In this document: positions 47,766 through 57,382 of the stretch, piece after piece
How the letters are laid out: each line of letters opens with the position of its first letter
How positions within the stretch are numbered: position 1 is the first letter of the stretch
NCBI RefSeq assembly: GCF_018449795.1
Contig: NZ_JAAVVE010000010.1
Location: forward strand, 46,849-110,848
Length of the DNA stretch: 64,000 nucleotides
Reading direction: 5' to 3'
Source of the DNA: Sphingomonas sp. dw_22
GTDB taxonomy: Bacteria > Pseudomonadota > Alphaproteobacteria > Sphingomonadales > Sphingomonadaceae
Notes under the pieces: generated by a model
The model's database searches: none
Told to the model about the DNA's origin: nothing
What the model saw: the letters and a program-made list of their open reading frames with translations, nothing else
Made by a program: the position numbers and the translations under genes

Positions 47766-48941
47766 ATGGAACGGCATTACGGAATGGACTGGCTTCGGAT
47801 CGGCGCGTTCGCGCTGCTGATCCTCTATCATGTCGGCATGGTCTTCGTGCCCTGGGGGTTCCAGGTGAAGACCGCCGCGCCCGCCGAATGGGTGGCGGTG
47901 CCGATGTTCCTCACCAATGCGTGGCGGCTGATGCTGCTCTTCCTCGTTTCCGGCTTCGCCAGCCGCGCACTGCTCGCCAAGTCGGACGGCGTGCGCGGCT
48001 TCCTGCGCAACCGCAACGCGCGGCTGCTGATCCCGCTCGCCTTCGGCATGGCGGTGGTGGTGCCGCCGCAGAGCTGGGTCGAGCTGGTGACCCAGCATGG
48101 CTATGCGCACGGCCTCGGCTGGTTCCTGGCGCACGACTATTTCCGCTTCGGGACGCTCGACGGCGTCCTCCTGCCGACCTGGAACCACCTATGGTTCGTC
48201 GCCTATCTCTGGGCCTATACGATCGCGCTCGGCGCATTGCTGGCACTGCCGCGCCCGGAGCGGCTGCAGGCATGGTTCGACCGCGCGTTCGGCGGCGCGG
48301 GCGCGCTGTGGCTGCCGCTCGCCTGGCTGCTGCTGTTCCAGGTGATCCTGTTCCGCCGCGGCGAGGAGACGCATGACCTGGTGCGCGACGGCGTTGCGCA
48401 CCTTGCCTATTTCCCCGCCTTCCTGTTCGGCTTCGGCCTTGCCGGTTCGCGGCGCGCCATGGTCGCGCTGGCGCGCGGATGGCCGCTGGCGGCGATGCTG
48501 GCGCTCGCCGGCTATGCGATCGTCGCGGGGATCGAGATCCGCTGGCCCGGCGACACGATCGTCTCGCGCTGGGTGGGCTATGCGTTCCGTATCGCGCGCG
48601 AGGTGCAGACCTGGGCGAGCATCGCCGCGCTGATCGGCCTGGCCGAACGCTATCTCAACCGCGACAATGCGTGGCGGCCGATGCTGACCGAGGCCGTCTT
48701 CCCCTTCTACATCATCCACCAGACGGTGATCGTCCTCGTCGAATATACCCTGCTGCCCCATGGCCTGCATCCGGCGGCCGAGTTCGCGATCCTGGTGGCG
48801 GCGACCGTCGCGGGATGCTGGCTGTTCTATCTGGCAGGCCGCGAGATTTCGTGGCTGCGCCCGCTGATCGGGCTGCGTCCCCGTCTGGCGGCGCGCAGCC
48901 GATCTGCTAGGGAGGCGGCACCAACGCTCAGAGTGCCCTAA
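47766..48941 (+). CDS. Membrane acyltransferase 3 family protein, paralogue 2
   Basis: The 391-residue protein has about ten helices and the same signature series as the 45638 gene ([67 protein letters not shown]), so the two arose by duplication. GGAGG six bases before ATG 47766 fixes the start. It probably transfers acyl or succinyl groups to an envelope glycan. The stop overlaps the ATG of the peptidase gene (TAATG). Confidence 0.88.
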   Translation: MERHYGMDWLRIGAFALLILYHVGMVFVPWGFQVKTAAPAEWVAVPMFLTNAWRLMLLFLVSGFASRALLAKSDGVRGFLRNRNARLLIPLAFGMAVVVPPQSWVELVTQHGYAHGLGWFLAHDYFRFGTLDGVLLPTWNHLWFVAYLWAYTIALGALLALPRPERLQAWFDRAFGGAGALWLPLAWLLLFQVILFRRGEETHDLVRDGVAHLAYFPAFLFGFGLAGSRRAMVALARGWPLAAMLALAGYAIVAGIEIRWPGDTIVSRWVGYAFRIAREVQTWASIAALIGLAERYLNRDNAWRPMLTEAVFPFYIIHQTVIVLVEYTLLPHGLHPAAEFAILVAATVAGCWLFYLAGREISWLRPLIGLRPRLAARSRSAREAAPTLRVP

Positions 48942-49930
48942 TGCGCCTCGCCCTGATCCTGTTCGGAGCCCTGCTCATGCCCCTGTCCGCCCATGCCCAG
49001 CAAAAGCCCAAATGGACGCTGGTGATCCATGGCGGCGCCGGGATCATCGAGAAGGGCAAGCTGGCTCCCGAGCAGGAAGCGGGGGCGATAGCCGGGCTGA
49101 GCGCCGCGCTCGACGCCGGGGCGCAGGTGCTGGCGGACGGCCGCAGCGCGCTCGACGCGGTGCAGGCGGCGGTCCAGGTGCTGGAGGACGATCCTCATTT
49201 CAACGCCGGGCGCGGCGCGGTGTTCACCTGGGACGGGCGCAACGAGCTCGACGCCGCGATCATGGACGGCAGCAATCGCGCCGCCGGTGCGGTGGCCGGC
49301 ACCACCACGACGCGCCATCCGGTCGCGCTCGCGCGCAAGGTGATGGAGGCAAGCCCGCATGTGCTGCTCACGGGCGCGGGCGCCGATCAGTTCGCGCAGG
49401 AACAGGGGCTGGAGCAGGTGGGCAATGACTGGTTCGCCACGCCCGAGCGCCGCGAGCAGCTCGACAAGATGAAGGCGAACGACAAGCTCGGCTGGTTCGA
49501 CGTCGACCTGAAATACGGCACGGTCGGCGCGGTGGCGATGGACACGCACGGCCATGTCGCCGCCGCCACCTCCACCGGCGGGCTCACCGGCAAGCGCTGG
49601 GGCCGCATCGGCGATTCGCCGCTGATCGGCGCGGGCACCTATGCCGATGATCGCGCCGGCGCCGTATCCGCCACGGGCGCGGGCGAGTTCTTCATCCGCG
49701 AAGGCGCGGCGCACGAGATTTGCGCGCGCGTCCGCTTCAAGGGCGAGAGCCTGAAGCAGGCCGCCGACACGGTGATGGCCGACATCAAGGCGCTGGGCGG
49801 CACCGGCGGCGTGATCCTGACCGGCCCGAACGGCGAAATGGCCTGGAGCTTCAACACGCCGGGCATGTATCGCGGCAAGGCATCGGCGGACGGCGTGCGC
49901 GTCGTCGCCCTATACGGAGACGAGAAGTGA
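48941..49930 (+). CDS. Isoaspartyl peptidase / L-asparaginase (Ntn hydrolase T2), exported
   Basis: The 329-residue protein has a signal peptide (cleavage near AHAQ, residue 20) and then the family start WTLVIHGGAGII. The autoprocessing site G-Thr194 in KYGTVGAVAMD and the oxyanion/substrate segment STGGLTGKRWGRIGDSPLIGAGTYAD are intact. These enzymes remove isoaspartyl residues from peptides and hydrolyse asparagine. Export to the periplasm suggests peptide scavenging rather than repair. It is coupled to the acyltransferase gene and to the nuclease gene (GTGA). Confidence 0.93.
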   Translation: MRLALILFGALLMPLSAHAQQKPKWTLVIHGGAGIIEKGKLAPEQEAGAIAGLSAALDAGAQVLADGRSALDAVQAAVQVLEDDPHFNAGRGAVFTWDGRNELDAAIMDGSNRAAGAVAGTTTTRHPVALARKVMEASPHVLLTGAGADQFAQEQGLEQVGNDWFATPERREQLDKMKANDKLGWFDVDLKYGTVGAVAMDTHGHVAAATSTGGLTGKRWGRIGDSPLIGAGTYADDRAGAVSATGAGEFFIREGAAHEICARVRFKGESLKQAADTVMADIKALGGTGGVILTGPNGEMAWSFNTPGMYRGKASADGVRVVALYGDEK

Positions 49931-50769
49931 AGCGTATCCTTATCCTGCTCGCCGCACTGATCGGCTTCGCGAGCCCTGCGCACGCCTGGTGGGAATATGG
50001 CCATCAGACGGTGGCCGCGATCGCCTACAGGAACGTGACGCCGCAGGTGCGCGCGACGATCGGCCGCATGCTCGCGCAATCCGGGCCGCTGCTCGACACG
50101 CCCGAATGCCCGACCGGCACGATCGAGCAGGCGAGCGTCTGGGCCGATTGCGTCAAGAAGCTCGGCGACCGCTTCCGCTATGCCTATACGTGGCACTTCC
50201 AGGACGTGAACATCTGCAAGCCGTTCGACCTCAAGCCACCGTGCAAGGACGGCAATTGCGTGTCGGCGCAGATCGAGCGCGAGGTGAAGCTGCTGAAGGA
50301 CAAGGGCACGCCGGTACGCGACCGGGTGCAGGCGCTGGTCTTCCTGATCCACTTCGTCGGCGACCTGCACCAGCCGCTCCATGCCGGCGAGATGGACGAT
50401 GCCGGCGGCAACAAGCTGAAGGCGAGCTACGGCATCTACGCGACCGACCGGCTGAACCTCCATTCGATCTGGGACGGGCTGCTCGCCGAGCGGGCGATCT
50501 CGACGCCGCCTTCGCTGGTGCGCGTCCATGGCGCGGCGGAGCGGCGGGCGGTCCAGGCCGGCACGGTGACGGACTGGAGCCGCGAGAGCTGGCAGGTGGC
50601 GCGCGACGTGGTCTACCGCAGCGCGCTGGGCCGCGATCCGTGCGTGGGATCGGAAACGCCGGTGAAGCTGGACGAGGCGACGATCGCATCGCTGGTTCCG
50701 GCGGCCCGGCTCCAGGTGGAGCGCGGCGGGCTGCGGCTGGCCAAGCTGCTGAACGAAGCGCTGGGCTGA
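49927..50769 (+). CDS. S1/P1 family zinc nuclease, secreted
   Basis: The 280-residue protein has a signal peptide ending in AHA; the mature protein starts with Trp21, as S1/P1 nucleases do because that residue binds zinc. Further ligands are visible: His26 (EYGHQ), His90 (YTWHFQD), His142 and Asp146 (IHFVGDLHQPLH), His152 and the DDAGGNK segment. They degrade single-stranded DNA and RNA, giving phosphate and nucleosides. The start is GTG 49927, overlapping the peptidase stop. It is the last gene of the coupled trio. Confidence 0.93.
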   Translation: MKRILILLAALIGFASPAHAWWEYGHQTVAAIAYRNVTPQVRATIGRMLAQSGPLLDTPECPTGTIEQASVWADCVKKLGDRFRYAYTWHFQDVNICKPFDLKPPCKDGNCVSAQIEREVKLLKDKGTPVRDRVQALVFLIHFVGDLHQPLHAGEMDDAGGNKLKASYGIYATDRLNLHSIWDGLLAERAISTPPSLVRVHGAAERRAVQAGTVTDWSRESWQVARDVVYRSALGRDPCVGSETPVKLDEATIASLVPAARLQVERGGLRLAKLLNEALG

Positions 50770-50778
50770 AGGCCAGCC

Positions 50779-50898
50779 GGTTGACACGGTTGACGCCTAT
50801 ATTGCGAAAATCCCTTCCTCCTCGAATTTCGCACGTATCGGGACTTCGACGATGAGAAAGAGCTCCCTTGGATCGCCGATGAAATCCTACATTGCAAG
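50779..50898 (+). repeat. Dispersed GGTTGAC...CATTGCAAG repeat, copy 3 (short form)
   Basis: It starts with GGTTGACACGGTTGACGCC, is about 85 percent identical to the copy at the window start over 48 bp, and ends with an 18-base segment identical to 6966-6983. Total length is 120 bp. It lies between the convergent nuclease gene and the small membrane protein gene. Confidence 0.75.
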
Positions 50899-50919
50899 CG
50901 GCCGGATGGTCTTGGGATT

Positions 50920-51177
50920 TCAGTCCGGATCGCCCCAGCGCCACCGCCAGCCGCCGCGCGTGCGCTGCGCGGCGATGAGGGTGAAGCCGGCGGCCAGCAA
51001 CAGCATGAGCGGGATGAAGATCGCCGGATGCCGCTCCGCGAGGGTCGCAGCCAGCGCAGCGACGAGTCCGAGGAAACCGATGAGCAGCGCCCAGCCCTGC
51101 CACGCGACCGGCAACCCCGTACCATAGCCATAGCGCTTCGGCGCGAACCAGGCGCCGTCGTCCCGATCCCGGCTCAT
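50920..51177 (-). CDS. Small two-helix membrane protein
   Basis: The 85-residue protein has a charged N-terminus, two hydrophobic helices (about 28-46 and 50-66) and a Trp/Arg-rich C-terminal tail (GGWRWRWGD). I recognise no family. Its ATG overlaps the stop of the 30-residue gene by ATGA, and it is the last member of the SPFH operon. Its function may be tied to the membrane scaffold formed by the SPFH protein. Confidence 0.7.
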   Translation of the reverse strand: MSRDRDDGAWFAPKRYGYGTGLPVAWQGWALLIGFLGLVAALAATLAERHPAIFIPLMLLLAAGFTLIAAQRTRGGWRWRWGDPD

Positions 51178-51266
51178 CGCAGCACCAGGACCAGCAGGCC
51201 GATCAGCGCCAACGCACCGAACGGCGCCGCCAACGGACGAGGATTGCGGGTAAAAACTCCGATCAT
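51174..51266 (-). CDS. 30-residue single-helix membrane miniprotein
   Basis: MIGVFTRNPRPLAAPFGALA is followed by a hydrophobic LIGLLVLVLR end, giving one short helix of about 18 residues after a basic, Pro-containing head. AAGGAGAA lies 5 bases before the ATG, one of the best ribosome sites in the window. ATGA overlaps join it to both neighbours (51263-51266 and 51174-51177). This coupling argues that it is translated in spite of its size. I know no homologue. Confidence 0.6.
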   Translation of the reverse strand: MIGVFTRNPRPLAAPFGALALIGLLVLVLR

Positions 51267-51481
51267 TCCGATTCTCCTTGCCGCTCCTTGGGCGGGCGGC
51301 CGCGCTTCGCGCGGACCGGCTCCGCCAGCTTCACTCCCCGTTTCTGCAGCGCCTCGCGCAGCAGGCATTCGACCTGTGCGTTGACGCTGCGCAGGTCGCT
51401 CGCCGCCGAGCGCTCGATCGCCGCGTAGAGCGCGGGATCGAGACGCAGGGGGAATGCCTTTTTCTGCAGGGGGACCGACAC
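51263..51481 (-). CDS. Ribbon-helix-helix (Arc/MetJ-type) DNA-binding protein
   Basis: The 72-residue protein starts with KKAFPLRLDPALYAAIERSAA, a short beta strand followed by a helix; NAQVECLLREALQKRG is the second helix, and a basic tail KRGRPPKERQGE follows. This is the ribbon-helix-helix fold used by Arc and by type II antitoxins. The start is GTG with AAAGG upstream, 9 bp after the SPFH stop. No toxin is adjacent, so an autoregulatory operon repressor is the simpler reading. Confidence 0.82.
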   Translation of the reverse strand: MSVPLQKKAFPLRLDPALYAAIERSAASDLRSVNAQVECLLREALQKRGVKLAEPVRAKRGRPPKERQGESE

Positions 51482-51490
51482 GATACGCCT

Positions 51491-52405
51491 TTACTGGTAG
51501 AGCGAGCCCGCATTGACGATCGGCTGGGTGTCGCGCTCGCCGCACAGCACGACCATCAGGTTCGAAACCATCGCCGCGCGGCGCTCGTCGTCGAGCTCGA
51601 CCACGTTCTTCGCCGAAAGCTGGGCCAGCGCCATCTCGACCATGCCGACCGCGCCCTCGACCAAAGTGGTGCGCGCCGCGACCACCGCCTGGGCCTGTTG
51701 CCGCCGGAGCATCGCGCCGGCGATCTCCTGCGCATAGGCCAGGTGGGTGAAGCCGCACTCGTCCACGGTGATGCCCGCCACCGCCAGCCGCTCGATCAAC
51801 TCGGCGCGCAGCTCGGCGCCGACCTGATCGTGATTGCCGCGCAGCGTCACCTCCTGATGCTCGAAATCGTCATAGGGATAGCGCGAGCCGATCGTGCGCA
51901 CCGCCGCCTCGATCTGGACGTTCACGAACGCCTTGTAATCGTCGACGTCGAACAGCGCCTGCGCCGTGTCGGTCACGCGCCAGACCACCTGCGCCGCCAT
52001 CTCGATCGGATTGCCGCGCAGATCGTTCACCTTGATCCGCTCGGAGATGATGTTGTTGGCGCGCACCGACAGCTTCTTCTTGATCATCCACGGCCAGGTC
52101 CAGCGCAGGCCCGTGGTGCGATCGGTGCCCTTGTAATCGCCGAACAGGGTGATCACGACCGCCTGGTTGGGCTGGAGCAGATAGAAGCCCGCCAGCACGA
52201 AGAGGAAGACGAGGATCGCGGCGATCAGCCAGCTCACCACGATCGCGTCCGCAATGCGATCGATCTGGGTAAGCGCGGCGATGCCGGCCGCGAGCGAAAC
52301 CAGCAGCACCAGCAGCACCAGCAACATGCCGTAACCGCCCATCGTGCTGGCCGTGCCTTCGCCGCTTTGCCGCAGCGCGGATGCCTGAGCCCGAACGTCC
52401 GTCAT
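51491..52405 (-). CDS. SPFH/band-7 domain membrane protein
   Basis: The 304-residue protein has two N-terminal hydrophobic helices (about 25-45 and 55-77), then a prohibitin/stomatin-type SPFH domain ([31 protein letters not shown] onward) and a helical region ([39 protein letters not shown]) able to coil for oligomerisation. SPFH proteins form ring-like scaffolds in membrane microdomains and often guard proteases. AGGAGGG lies six bases before ATG 52405. It leads a four-gene minus-strand operon with an RHH regulator and two small membrane proteins. Confidence 0.9.
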   Translation of the reverse strand: MTDVRAQASALRQSGEGTASTMGGYGMLLVLLVLLVSLAAGIAALTQIDRIADAIVVSWLIAAILVFLFVLAGFYLLQPNQAVVITLFGDYKGTDRTTGLRWTWPWMIKKKLSVRANNIISERIKVNDLRGNPIEMAAQVVWRVTDTAQALFDVDDYKAFVNVQIEAAVRTIGSRYPYDDFEHQEVTLRGNHDQVGAELRAELIERLAVAGITVDECGFTHLAYAQEIAGAMLRRQQAQAVVAARTTLVEGAVGMVEMALAQLSAKNVVELDDERRAAMVSNLMVVLCGERDTQPIVNAGSLYQ

Positions 52406-52423
52406 CAAACCCTCCTGTAATTG

Positions 52424-52441
52424 TGATATCGTATTTATATC
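52424..52441 (-). promoter_or_regulatory. Candidate operator/promoter of the SPFH operon
   Basis: On the minus strand CGATATAAATACGATATC shows two CGATAT units 11 bp apart, one helical turn; the same bases also form GATAT/ATATC inverted arms. It is a rare A/T-rich patch in this GC-rich DNA, about 20 bp upstream of the SPFH start, so it probably overlaps the -10 region. RHH proteins bind such short direct repeats, and the operon encodes one. Confidence 0.55.
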
Positions 52442-52484
52442 GCAGGCGGGCGAAGCACAAGCGGAATCGGAAGCGCTCAGTTTC

Positions 52485-52650
52485 AAGTCCTCCCCCAGCT
52501 TGCTGGGGGAGGGGGATCGCGCCCGCAGGGCGTGGTGGAGGGGCGGCGCGAAGCGCTGTGGTCCCTTGCCACACGATCCTCCGGCCTTCGGCCGCCCCCT
52601 CCACCATGCTGCGCATGGTCCCCCTCCCCGAGCAAAGCTCGGGGAGGATC
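52485..52650. repeat. Palindromic REP-like element, copy C
   Basis: AAGTCCTCCCCCAGCTTGCTGGG opens it as its own hairpin, CCCGCAGGGCGTGGTGGAGG and CCCCCTCCACCATGC lie inside, and CTCCCCGAGC..GCTCGGGGAGGAT closes it. Same family as 9457, 35299 and 55951 but more diverged at the ends. Confidence 0.8.
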
Positions 52651-52660
52651 TGGTGGAACA

Positions 52661-52696
52661 AAAAGGCCGCCGGAGCCTTCGCCCCGGCGGCCTTTT
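52661..52696 (-). terminator. Rho-independent terminator of the tol-pal operon
   Basis: Perfect 13-bp arms, AAAAGGCCGCCGG and CCGGCGGCCTTTT, enclose a 10-base loop 18 bp past the pal stop. T-runs on both strands make it potentially bidirectional. Confidence 0.9.
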
Positions 52697-52714
52697 CCTT
52701 TCGACGGATGCCGA

Positions 52715-53230
52715 TCAGTTCAGGACGATCGTCACCGCGCGGCGGTTCTGCGCCCAGCTTGCCTCGTCCGAACCCAGCGCGAGCGGGCGTTCCTTGCCAT
52801 AGCTGATCGTGGTGATCCGATCGGACGACACGCCGCGCGCGGCGAGATAGTTCTTGGCCGCATTGGCGCGGCGATCACCGAGCGCGAGATTATATTCGCG
52901 GGTGCCGCGCTCGTCGCAATGGCCCTCGATCGTGATCCGCACGGCCGGATGCGCCGCGAGCCAGGTGGCCTGGCTGTCGAGCACGGCGCGCGCCTCGGGA
53001 TCGATGTCATATTCATCCAGCGCGAAATGGATCGTGTCGCTGGTCACTTCGCGGCGGAACTGCTCGGCGAGCCCGCTCATCGTCTGGTTCTCGCCATTGC
53101 CGTAATTGCCGGGCTGCTCCACCGGCTGCTCGGTCGGCGCGGGGGGCAGCTCCTTCGGCGGCTTCTTGGTGCAACCCGCGGTCGCGACGAGCGCGGTAGC
53201 CATCAGCAGGCTGGTCGTGATCCTGGCCAT
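52715..53230 (-). CDS. pal: Peptidoglycan-associated lipoprotein
   Basis: Pal anchors the outer membrane to peptidoglycan and works with TolB. The 171-residue protein has a lipoprotein signal with lipobox VATAGC (Cys20), a Pro-rich linker and a C-terminal OmpA-like domain (about 60-171) with the peptidoglycan-binding GHCDERGTREYNLALGDRRA. AAGGAGG before the ATG is strong. It is the last gene of ybgC-tolQRAB-pal and ends at a strong terminator. Confidence 0.97.
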   Translation of the reverse strand: MARITTSLLMATALVATAGCTKKPPKELPPAPTEQPVEQPGNYGNGENQTMSGLAEQFRREVTSDTIHFALDEYDIDPEARAVLDSQATWLAAHPAVRITIEGHCDERGTREYNLALGDRRANAAKNYLAARGVSSDRITTISYGKERPLALGSDEASWAQNRRAVTIVLN

Positions 53231-53296
53231 ATGTTCCTCCTTCTTGTTGAGTGTCTGCTTTTATACCGGAGCATTACGCGCTCGTTTCGATTTGGT

Positions 53297-54676
53297 TCAG
53301 GGGCGGATCGGGCCCCAGTTCGGATCGGAGCCGTCGAGCGGCGTCGGCACCTTGCGCGCATTGACGCCGGTCAGGTCCACCGACCACAGGTCCGGACGGC
53401 CCGATCCCTGGGCCGAGCGGAAGAACATCAGCACGCGGCCGTTGGGCGACCAGCTGGGGCCTTCGTCGCCCCAGCTATTGGTCAGCAAGCGCTCGCCGCT
53501 GCCGGACGGGCTCATCACGCCGATGCGGAACGCGCCGCCGCCGATGCGGGTGAAGGCGATCAGATCGCCGCGCGGGCTCCATACCGGCGTAGCATAGCGC
53601 CCGCCGCCGAAGCTGATGCGGCGCTGGTTGCCACCGTCCGCATCCATCACATAGAGCTGCTGGGTGCCGCCGCGATCGCTCTCGAACACGATCTTGCTGC
53701 CGTCGGGCGAATAGCTGCCGCCGGTATCGATGCCGGGCGAGGTGGTCAGCCGCTGCGGCGATCCGCCGCTCGAGGCGACGCGATAGATGTCGGTATTGCC
53801 ACCCTGCGCCATCGAGAAGACCACCCAGCGCCCGTCGGGCGACCAGTGCGGCGCGAAGTTCAGGTTGACGTTGGCGACGAGCGTGCGGTCGCTGCGCGAG
53901 CCGAGATCGTAGATGTGGATCGACGGGCGATCCTTCTCATAGCTCATATAGAGGATCGCATTCTGGCGCGGCGAGATGCGCGGCGTCAGCACGATCGACT
54001 GGCCGTTGGTCAGGAAACGGTGGTTGGCGCCGTCCTGGTCCATGATCGCGAGTTGCTTGCGGCGGCGGTTCTTCGGCCCCTGCTCGGCGATATAGGCGAC
54101 CTGGCTGTCGAAATAGGGGCCTTCGCCGGTCAGCCGGGTGTAGATGGCGTCGGCGCATTTGTGCGCGGCGCGGCGCCAGTCGCCGGGCGAGACGACGAAG
54201 CCCTGGCGGATCAGCTCGGTGCGCGAGGCGACGTCGTAGAGATAGCAGCCGACGGTGAACGAGCCGTTGGGGTTGGCGCGGATATAGCCCTGGACCAGCG
54301 CCTGCGCGCCGGTGCCGCCCCAGCGATCATAAGCGGGCGCGGTGACTTCGCTATAGGCGACCGGGAACAGCCGGGCGGCGGGAATCGGCGTGAACAGCCC
54401 CGAATTGCGCAGATCGTTGGTGATGATCTCCGACAGTTTCTGGCCGAGCACGTCGGTCGATCCCGCAGCGGTGTTCGCCACGGCATTGGTCGGCATGACG
54501 GGAATGGCGATCGGCATCGGCGCGGAGATGCCGCCGATCACGTCGATCACGGCATCCTGGTCCTGATCGGCGGGCGTCTGCTGGCCGGCGACGACCGGCG
54601 GCGCGGGAACCTGCTGCGCATGCGCGGCCCCGCTCGCCATCAGCGCGAAGGCCAAGGTCAAAAGGCGAAGTCTCAT
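53297..54676 (-). CDS. tolB: Tol-Pal system periplasmic protein TolB
   Basis: TolB is a periplasmic beta-propeller that links Pal to TolA. The 459-residue protein has a signal peptide (cleavage near AHAQ), an extra Pro/Ala/Gln-rich stretch up to about residue 60, the N-terminal TolB domain ([17 protein letters not shown]) and a C-terminal WD40-like propeller with repeated SPDG/SPRG blades. ATG 54676 is the natural start; a TTG one codon earlier is unlikely. Confidence 0.97.
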   Translation of the reverse strand: MRLRLLTLAFALMASGAAHAQQVPAPPVVAGQQTPADQDQDAVIDVIGGISAPMPIAIPVMPTNAVANTAAGSTDVLGQKLSEIITNDLRNSGLFTPIPAARLFPVAYSEVTAPAYDRWGGTGAQALVQGYIRANPNGSFTVGCYLYDVASRTELIRQGFVVSPGDWRRAAHKCADAIYTRLTGEGPYFDSQVAYIAEQGPKNRRRKQLAIMDQDGANHRFLTNGQSIVLTPRISPRQNAILYMSYEKDRPSIHIYDLGSRSDRTLVANVNLNFAPHWSPDGRWVVFSMAQGGNTDIYRVASSGGSPQRLTTSPGIDTGGSYSPDGSKIVFESDRGGTQQLYVMDADGGNQRRISFGGGRYATPVWSPRGDLIAFTRIGGGAFRIGVMSPSGSGERLLTNSWGDEGPSWSPNGRVLMFFRSAQGSGRPDLWSVDLTGVNARKVPTPLDGSDPNWGPIRP

Positions 54677-54686
54677 CAATCCATCC

Positions 54687-55504
54687 TCATCCTGGCAATT
54701 TGTAGCGCAGCGTCACGCTCTTCCACCCGCCCGGCACGTCATACAACTCATCGGGCAATCCGCGCAGCGGCGAACAGCCCTTGAAGGTCGCGATCGCAAG
54801 ATCCTTCACGCGCTCGACATAACGGCGGTTGGAATCATTATCCCCATCGACGGCTCCCACCGTCGGTTCCGCAGCCAGCGAGCCGTCGCGATTGAGCCGC
54901 AGCCGGATCGCCACGCGGATCTGCTCGGCGCCCGGCCCGGGCGTGACCTGGCGGTTCGCGCAGGGCTGGACCTGGCGCTGGATCGCCGCGGCGAAGCTCG
55001 CGCGCTCGGCAGGCGATGCCGACGTCGCGGGCGGGGTGATCGCGGTGCTGGCGGTCTTGTTGTTCGACTTGCCGATGTCGAGCCCGTCGAGATTGCCCGT
55101 GGGCTTGACCGGCCGATTGCTCGGCTTGCTCGGGGTCTTCGGCGGCGCGGCGGCGACCGGCTTCTGCGCCGGCTGCGGTTTCGCGACAGGCGCGGGAGCG
55201 GGGGCCGGCTTGGGCGGCGTCGGCTGCGGCTTCGCGACGGGTTGCGGCTCGACGCTGGGCTCGGGCGGCGCTTCGTCGGGCTCGACCGGCGCTTCGACCG
55301 GCGATTTCTTCGCGGCCAGCTCCTCATGGCTCACCACCGGCGCGGTGCTTTCCATGCCGATATCGTCCGACAGCGACACCTCGATCGGCACGCTCTTGAG
55401 CTTGTCCGGATTGGGCGTGGCGAGGAAGCCGACCGACAACAGGCCGAACAGGACGACATGCCCCGCCAGCGCCACCGTCAGGCCCGCACCCTCGGAACGT
55501 TCGA

Positions 55505-55508
<4 letters not shown>
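54687..55508 (-). CDS. tolA: Cell envelope integrity protein TolA
   Basis: TolA links the inner-membrane TolQR motor to TolB/Pal. The 273-residue protein has one N-terminal transmembrane helix (about 8-30, with the SHVV-like segment [12 protein letters not shown] that contacts TolQR), a Pro/Lys/Ala-rich middle (about 65-135) instead of the long helical domain II of E. coli, and a C-terminal globular domain with two cysteines ([15 protein letters not shown]). The GTG start overlaps the tolR stop (GTGA). Confidence 0.9.
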
Positions 55509-55945
<437 letters not shown>

Positions 55946-55950
55946 GGCTA

Positions 55951-56091
55951 AATTCCTCCCCGGAACGGGGAGGGGGACCATCGCGCAGCGATGGTGGAGG
56001 GGCGGCGGTGGAACACCGCCGTCTGCGACGGCGGCCCCTCCACCACCGGCCTGCGGCCGGCGGTCCCCCTCCCCGTTCCGGGGAGGAATTT
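55951..56091. repeat. Palindromic REP-like element, copy D, inside the tol operon
   Basis: This is the most symmetrical copy: AATTCCTCCCCGGAACGGGG at one end and CCCCGTTCCGGGGAGGAATT at the other, with ATGGTGGAGGGGCGG and GGCCCCTCCACCACC inside. It fills almost all of the 160-bp gap between tolQ and tolR, where other genomes usually have close spacing. Confidence 0.9.
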
Positions 56092-56105
56092 TGACTTGGC
56101 CAGCC

Positions 56106-56795
<690 letters not shown>

Positions 56796-56801
56796 GAGGG
56801 C

Positions 56802-57254
56802 TCAGCTCTCCTTCCAGACCAGAGGTTCGAACGCCGCCACCCATTCCGGGGGCTGACGCCGCGGCCGCCCGGACGGGGAGACGAATGCCGCCTCGACCTC
56901 CGCTTCGGCCAATATGATTGTCCCGCGCATGACTCGTTGCTGAATATGAACGGACGCGGGCCGCAGCCGGACAAGCCGGCTGGCGACGATAAGTTCCTCG
57001 CCCAGCCGCGCCGGCGCGCGATACCGGATATGCATGTCGCGGATCGCATAGGCGCCCTCGCCCGCCTCGAACGCGGCGCGCTGATCGATGCCGGCGCGCT
57101 CCAGCATGTCCGAACGGGCGCGCTCCATGAAGCGCAGGTAATTGGCGTGATAGACGACCCCGGTGAGATCGGTGTCCTCGAAATAGACGCGCAGCGCGAA
57201 GCGATGCTCGAGCCCGTCGAAGCGGCCGGCGGGGGCGTGATCGGCGCGGTCCAT
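56802..57254 (-). CDS. ybgC: Tol-associated acyl-CoA thioesterase YbgC
   Basis: The 150-residue hotdog-fold thioesterase has the catalytic aspartate segment VYFEDTDLTGVVYHANYLRFMERAR. In many proteobacteria it heads the tol-pal operon and is linked to phospholipid metabolism. The start MDRADHAP is preferred; the longer open frame upstream is not family-like. The tol promoter is expected in 57255-57382, which contains a less GC-rich stretch (GTGTAACAATGGGTTAAG). Confidence 0.94.
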   Translation of the reverse strand: MDRADHAPAGRFDGLEHRFALRVYFEDTDLTGVVYHANYLRFMERARSDMLERAGIDQRAAFEAGEGAYAIRDMHIRYRAPARLGEELIVASRLVRLRPASVHIQQRVMRGTIILAEAEVEAAFVSPSGRPRRQPPEWVAAFEPLVWKES

Positions 57255-57382
57255 GGCCGGGCTCCTAACCCAGCGATTCGCCGAGCGGAACCCCTGCAAA
57301 CCCGGCCGCGGGGCAAGCAACGTGTAACAATGGGTTAAGTGAAATGTCCGTTGCCGCCCAGGCGAGCGGTTTTCGCGACGGC

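Larger units (their letters stand above)
52406..52714. other. 309-bp region between pal and the SPFH operon
   Basis: No gene is seen. In order it holds the SPFH ribosome site and promoter with a direct-repeat operator (52424-52441), a palindromic REP-like element (52485-52650) and the pal terminator (52661-52696). Confidence 0.8.

Noticed and set aside
51263..51481. Type II toxin-antitoxin module around the RHH protein
   Set aside because: The neighbours are a 30-residue membrane peptide and a two-helix protein with no PIN, RelE or MazF features; an operon repressor is simpler. A membrane toxin cannot be excluded outright.
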